This document shows positions 8,115-11,399 of a DNA stretch of 11,399 nucleotides, piece by piece. Made by a program: the position numbers and the translations under genes. Position 1 is the stretch's first letter, and every line of letters begins with the position of its first letter. The stretch is from the NCBI GenBank assembly GCA_003024985.2, contig PXIH01S0020700.1, one strand, 5' to 3'. Source of the stretch: Euperipatoides rowelli (taxonomy: Eukaryota; Onychophora; Udeonychophora; Euonychophora; Peripatopsidae). The notes under the pieces are model-generated. The model made no database searches and was not told where the DNA came from. It saw only the letters and a program-made list of their open reading frames with translations.

Positions 8115-8143
8115 ACCCAGGCGATGCCGGGTACTAAAGCTAG
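8115..8143 (+). terminator. Helitron 3' terminus (hairpin plus CTAG)
   Basis: ACCC and GGC (8115-8118, 8120-8122) pair with GCC and GGGT (8126-8132) around the loop GAT, with A8119 bulged. CTAG follows at 8140-8143, and T follows CTAG. In Helitrons this hairpin with CTRR acts as the signal that ends rolling-circle transposition. It is a transposition end signal, not a transcription terminator. Confidence 0.8.
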
Positions 8144-8788
8144 TTCTACATAATTATTGTAATTTGTTTTGTGTTTTTTATTTTACCTTTTTGTGTATAT
8201 TGTAATTGAACCTGTGGTAATAAGACCCTGGTTTTTCACAATGTGTAAAGTTGGATTCTGTTCATAAATAATGTATTAAAATTTGACTCTTTACCCCATT
8301 TCTAATAAGTTTCGAATATTATCCTTTTGCGTAGCTAAAAAATCCTGAATCTAAACAAAGCTAAAATAAATCTGATTCTTGTTCTTCTAAATTCTTAAAA
8401 ATAATACTTTGTCAATAATTTTGCTTTTATTTATTTTTAAATACCTAATAATAACACATCATGGTAATAATGTCATTATCAGCACTGGAAACTACAATTA
8501 AGAGTACAAATCACTCCAAAAATTGTTGTCGAAATGCTTTCAGAAAGGATAATCTTATTAGCAGTGGAAGTTATAATTTTTTTTTTTTAATTGCTAAAAA
8601 ATACATATAGCCTACTGTATATTCCTTAGACTAATGAAATCTATAAATTATAGTGCCAATTTTGCCTCAGCAAGTGACAGGTTGGATCATCTGCTGAGAC
8701 AAAAATATTTTATGTCTATCTCGTTGACAAATAAATGCTGTGTTAAAATTCATCTCATTTCTTGATTTATTTTTCTATTTTTGTTCAG

Positions 8789-8936
8789 GCAGAACCGGAC
8801 CTGGAGTTTGTTATCGTTTATACTCTGAAAAGGATTATGAAGAATTTCCTGAATATGCTACTCCAGAAATTCATCGAGTTCCATTAGATAGTTTAGTTTT
8901 ACAAATGATTGCAATGGGACTGCCAGATGCGCGAAA
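8789..8936 (+). CDS. DHX34: DHX34-like RNA helicase, exon with end of motif VI and winged-helix start
   Basis: The acceptor is TATTTTTGTTCAG and the donor is GTAAAT at 8937. GC completes the split glycine, then the exon reads [19 protein letters not shown], later [15 protein letters not shown] and GLPDAR. It ends with two bases of a lysine codon completed by the exon at 9796. The arginine of RTGPG ends motif [24 protein letters not shown] is the stretch linking RecA domain 2 to the winged-helix domain and is close to DHX34. A methionine-initiated frame opens at 8740 upstream, but its first 16 codons are intron: the residues from 8740 to 8788 are hydrophobic and unconserved, and the acceptor AG at 8787-8788 falls exactly where the family similarity begins. 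Confidence 0.93.
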
Positions 8937-9795
8937 GTAAATAAGTTTATTAAATTTCTGTGAATATTATCATCCAATTTATGCCTTAACTACTATTCAA
9001 ATGTAAAGCTTCATGCAGTATTCTTATTTCTATTAGCCTATTTTTAAGTAAATTAGGCTTTTTCTCATTGGCACTTTGAATTTGTATATTCATAAATTCT
9101 TGATCTTTAATCATCTTGCGTTAAATAACTTAATTCTTTTATATTTTAAATCCAATCCTACTTTTAGTTTTTCTAAGGGAGACAAAATCAATTCCCCCAT
9201 TCCCTAATTATAATTTATATTACTTTTATTATATAAATGATTCTTCGTTAAAAATGACAGGCAATGTTATCTTTTCCATAATTTGTCTTTTTATTCAAAG
9301 TTCATATTTTTTATTCTTTTCTTTTGCTGTTTAAAGAGACTGGGTATCAAACTTACCATTGCCCATTCCTCACAAAACTCGCCATTGATGGCTGTTTAAT
9401 GTTTAACGTTTGGGCTGACGGAAGTCGTGTCATATCAAAACTGATCAAAAAAAAGTATATTGCACCTTTTGATTATCATCGAGTTGGAGCATAGTGAATT
9501 TCATACAAGTTGGAGTTAGGGTTCAGGGTAAGGTTATTACTCTAAATAATAATAAAAAAGGGCATCTGAACCCATAAGTTACACCATTTTGGAGGAAAAG
9601 GCAAAAGAAAGCTTGATACCTATACGCTAGTATTTTCACAGCATAATTTTCATTTTATTTGCTCGAATTTTGGAAAAAAATGTTATTATATTTTAAGTAT
9701 TTGGGAATATTAATTAATATTCTTGTATTTTCAATAATGTTTTTTTATTTTTTATTTTTTTAATAATTTTTTTTTTTCTTAAAATTTAATTTTAG
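8937..9795 (+). other. Intron, 859 bp, no gene seen
   Basis: GTAAAT to TTTTAG, interrupting a lysine codon after its second base (phase 2). The acceptor has a long T-rich tract from about 9739. The interior is AT-rich. A mildly GC-richer patch at 9340-9600 contains GTTAGGGTTCAGGGTAAGG near 9515-9535, which resembles a few decayed telomere-like GGGTTA units but is too short to call. No coding or RNA gene is visible. Confidence 0.75.
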
Positions 9796-9862
9796 ATTTC
9801 CATTTATTGAATCGCCTCCTACATCCAGTATCAACAATTCCATCATTTTCCTTAAGGAGCAG
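9796..9862 (+). CDS. DHX34: DHX34-like RNA helicase, exon at start of ratchet/HA2 region
   Basis: The first base completes the lysine codon left open at 8936. The exon then reads FPFIESPPTSSINNSIIFL, then KEQ. PF-E-PP----I--A----L is the conserved segment after the winged-helix in DEAH-box helicases, where the SerPro-rich loop leads into the ratchet domain. DHX34 typically continues Q-GALD, so the exon is taken to end after CAG at 9862 with donor GTTATT at 9863. Reading on without splicing gives VIFI and a stop. The donor is weaker than the others (GTTATT rather than GTAAGT). The next exon is not in the window. Confidence 0.88.
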
Positions 9863-10632
9863 GTTATTTTTATTTAATTTTTTTTCTTATTTTATACAAA
9901 CTGAAAATAATCTGCTCAATCATATTGACCATAATAAATAATTAATGTAGAGACCAAATGTATTCTTATAGGGACTTAGAATAATAATTACATCACGAGC
10001 AGGGAAATGACCACCTTTTTCTCTCTCAATCTTAGCTCTTGGCTTCACTAAATCAACCATAAACTAAAATCATGTGATTAAGGGAGACGAGGGTTAGTAA
10101 ACGTAAAATGTGATACTGGATGTCCCATAATTTTTCAAAAATAAAATCCACAAATCTTCAGTAAATAAAATATAGGTGTACCCGATTTACAGATTCACGA
10201 ATACAGACATATTTACAGTAGCACTGTATACTTATACACATGCTTCACAAGAATGGGCATTTCAAGTCTTTCGTATAAAAAAATGCATTAAAAATTTTTG
10301 TTTATTTAAGAAAAATACTAGCGAATAAGTCCGTTACATGGGCATCAACCATTTTTTTTTGTTTAATCCCTTTTTATCTAAGAGAAAACACCACTTAAAG
10401 TTTCTAAAAATAGTTCCCACACGTGATCTTTTAAGCCCATCATATAACTGAGCTATGAGAAGAAAAAAAAAAGTTTTTAATAAGGCTCGTTAGATGGCGC
10501 TGTTACCGACTTCGGAATACGATCATATTCTAATTAAGATATACAGTACTGTAAGTATATTAAAAAAAAAATACAGTATATTTGATATAATACTTGTTTA
10601 ATATAATTTATGTATCTTTTTTAGTTTTTTTT

Positions 10633-10679
10633 AATGAATTAATTAATTGTCAAAACCATTACCGGTAAATTAATTCATT
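10633..10679. repeat. 12-bp perfect inverted repeat
   Basis: AATGAATTAATT (10633-10644) pairs with AATTAATTCATT (10668-10679) across a 23-bp spacer containing ACCGGT. It is all A+T except one base per arm, so chance is likely in this composition. Confidence 0.5.
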
Positions 10680-10690
10680 TTGTTTTGTGG

Positions 10691-10811
10691 AAGAAAGTGT
10701 GATTTGGGGGGGGGGGGGGGCAAAATTGTGTGACAATTTAATATAGGGGTTATTAAATTGTGTGACAAGGAAACGGGAGGAGGTTGTACAAAATAGGAAA
10801 AAATTGTGTGA
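10691..10811. repeat. G-run repeat with three AAATTGTGTGA copies
   Basis: AAATTGTGTGA occurs at 10723-10733, 10755-10765 and 10801-10811, with a GTGTGATTTGGGGG start at 10697. TTGTGTGACAA with G-rich tracts is a pattern of decayed transposon sequence seen in arthropods. The spacing is irregular (32 and 46 bp). No ends are recognisable. Confidence 0.5.
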
Positions 10812-10920
10812 TCTAGTTTATGGATCTCTCAGCACATTGATAATTTCTGTTATTTTTCTAAGGGATTGTTTTCATATATGGATATTTTTTTTTTATTGGA
10901 TAAAAGGGAATCACATGGTT

Positions 10921-10936
10921 AATCTATTAATAGATT
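10921..10936. repeat. 16-bp perfect palindrome
   Basis: AATCTATTAATAGATT reads the same on both strands. It is isolated, AT-rich and of no evident function. Confidence 0.5.
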
Positions 10937-11399
10937 GATCTTTAAGGAAGCCATAGCAATTCCCATGCTTTAATTTAAGTAGTCTTTTTCTTAACAGTTC
11001 TCAAATGGGTGATTGATACTTCCACTTTGCAATCTGAATGCAAAGTCTGTTTTGAATCGAGTGCCTTGCAGATGTTTAGTCAATCGAGAGGGNGGGGGGG
11101 GGGGGGCTTGCTGCAGTTGGCCCAAAACTAGCTTGAATTTTAATGCCATGTTTGTTATACCAAATTAATTATTTGAAATTTTATTTAGCTTTTACAATTA
11201 TTCATAATGTTTTGTTAGCTTATTTTTCTATCACTAGTAAGATATTTTAAAAATCAGTTAAGTCTCTGGAGGTGGATAGCCTTATCCTTGGTCCCCTCAC
11301 TAGCAATCCTGCAGGAGTTAAAAAGGGCACACAAAACGTTTTTCCAAAAAGGGCAGGTCATCTGGTCTAGGTCATATCATTTACACTCCCCCCCCCCCT

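Larger units (their letters stand above)
6497..8143 (+). mobile_element. Non-autonomous Helitron (about 1.65 kb)
   Basis: The right end shows the Helitron signature: a GC-rich hairpin at 8115-8132, a 7-nt spacer, then CTAG at 8140-8143 followed by T. The proposed left end is A|TCTTAATATATATAAAAC at 6497, followed by TTTCTGTCCGTCC. A TC start with an AT-rich run and TGTCCGTCC-like sequence resembles the 5' ends of many animal Helitrons, and insertion between A and T fits the family. There are no terminal inverted repeats or target duplications, as expected. No Rep/helicase coding is present, so it would be mobilised in trans, if at all. Inside are the right copy of the 57-bp repeat, the right inverted-repeat arm and a three-copy tandem repeat near the 3' end. 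The N at 6560 and the N at 7786 fall within it. The 3' end is secure; the 5' end is less so. Confidence 0.7.
4356..8788 (+). other. 4.4-kb intron splitting helicase motif VI
   Basis: The intron runs from GTAAAA to TTTTTGTTCAG and is phase 1. It interrupts the codon for the second conserved glycine of motif VI, so QRKGRAG and RTGPG lie on different exons. It holds the octamer minisatellite (4565-4958), a long AT-rich stretch (4960-6490) in which I recognise no gene, two Ns (5107, 6560) plus one at 7786, a Helitron (6497-8143), and about 640 bp of unremarkable AT-rich DNA before the acceptor. Open frames inside it are hydrophobic, low-complexity peptides without recognisable domains. Confidence 0.8.
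9863..11399 (+). other. Incomplete downstream intron, no exon found
   Basis: I looked for the expected GALD-like continuation and found no matching exon before the end. The stretch is AT-rich with a short 12-bp inverted repeat, G-run repeats and a second possible CTCF-like word (10487-10500). Homopolymers stand out: 15 Gs at 10706-10720, a G-run at 11088-11106 containing the N at 11093, and 11 Cs at 11388-11398 next to the last base of the window. Such runs commonly stop sequencing and assembly. Confidence 0.6.

Noticed and set aside
8740-8788. Start codon at 8740 as the beginning of a small gene
   Set aside because: The residues before 8789 are intron translation. A good 3' splice site and the onset of family similarity coincide at 8789, and the phase joins the exon at 4259-4355.
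9515-9536. Telomere-like repeat (GTTAGGGTTCAGGGTAAGG)
   Set aside because: Only two or three imperfect units, no array, and no other sign of a chromosome end or interstitial telomere block.
10991-11090. Candidate next helicase exon after TTCTTAACAG near 10998
   Set aside because: The acceptor looks fair, but no frame gives the expected GALD-type continuation, and all frames lack similarity to the family.

Overview
The window is AT-rich (roughly 70% A+T by eye) eukaryotic DNA with spliced genes. Exons are short, have GT/AG borders and are separated by long repeat-laden introns. The transposon mix (a CR1/Jockey-like LINE, a hAT end, a Helitron with the 3' hairpin plus CTAG signature) and the exon sequences point to an invertebrate animal. 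I lean towards an arthropod but cannot name the lineage. No bacterial operon, CRISPR array, tRNA or rRNA is visible.

One real gene runs through the window on the + strand: the middle of a DHX34-type DEAH-box RNA helicase, a nonsense-mediated decay factor. Four exons are recognisable: 2090-2157 (motif II, VLDE), 4259-4355 (motif VI first half, QRKGRAG), 8789-8936 (motif VI second half and the following winged-helix region) and 9796-9862 (ratchet/HA2 start, PFIESPP). Reading phases match across all three introns. Both ends of the gene lie outside the window. The roughly 200 residues normally found between motif II and the stretch before motif VI, carrying motifs III, IV and V, are absent. That absence, together with single Ns that coincide with repeats, makes assembly loss the leading explanation.

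Layout: 1-101, 3' end of a hAT element. 102-1085, AT-rich intron. 1086-1978, decayed LINE reverse transcriptase. 2090-2157, exon. 2158-4258, an intron with degenerate repeats, one arm of a 146-bp inverted repeat, a 57-bp segment with a 26-bp perfect palindrome that ends at an N, and a LINE 3' end with a TAA-type tail. 4259-4355, exon. 4356-8788, a 4.4-kb intron with a five-copy minisatellite rich in ATGCAAAT octamers and a 1.65-kb non-autonomous Helitron. 8789-8936, exon. 8937-9795, a short intron. 9796-9862, exon. 9863-11399, an intron with G-run repeats, ending in a C-run.

The features do not form a multi-gene system. The window reads as one conserved housekeeping gene interrupted by transposon debris. 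The most useful observations are the missing helicase core with frame-compatible flanking exons, the 57-bp segment shared exactly between two contig edges, and the hairpin-forming octamer minisatellite.
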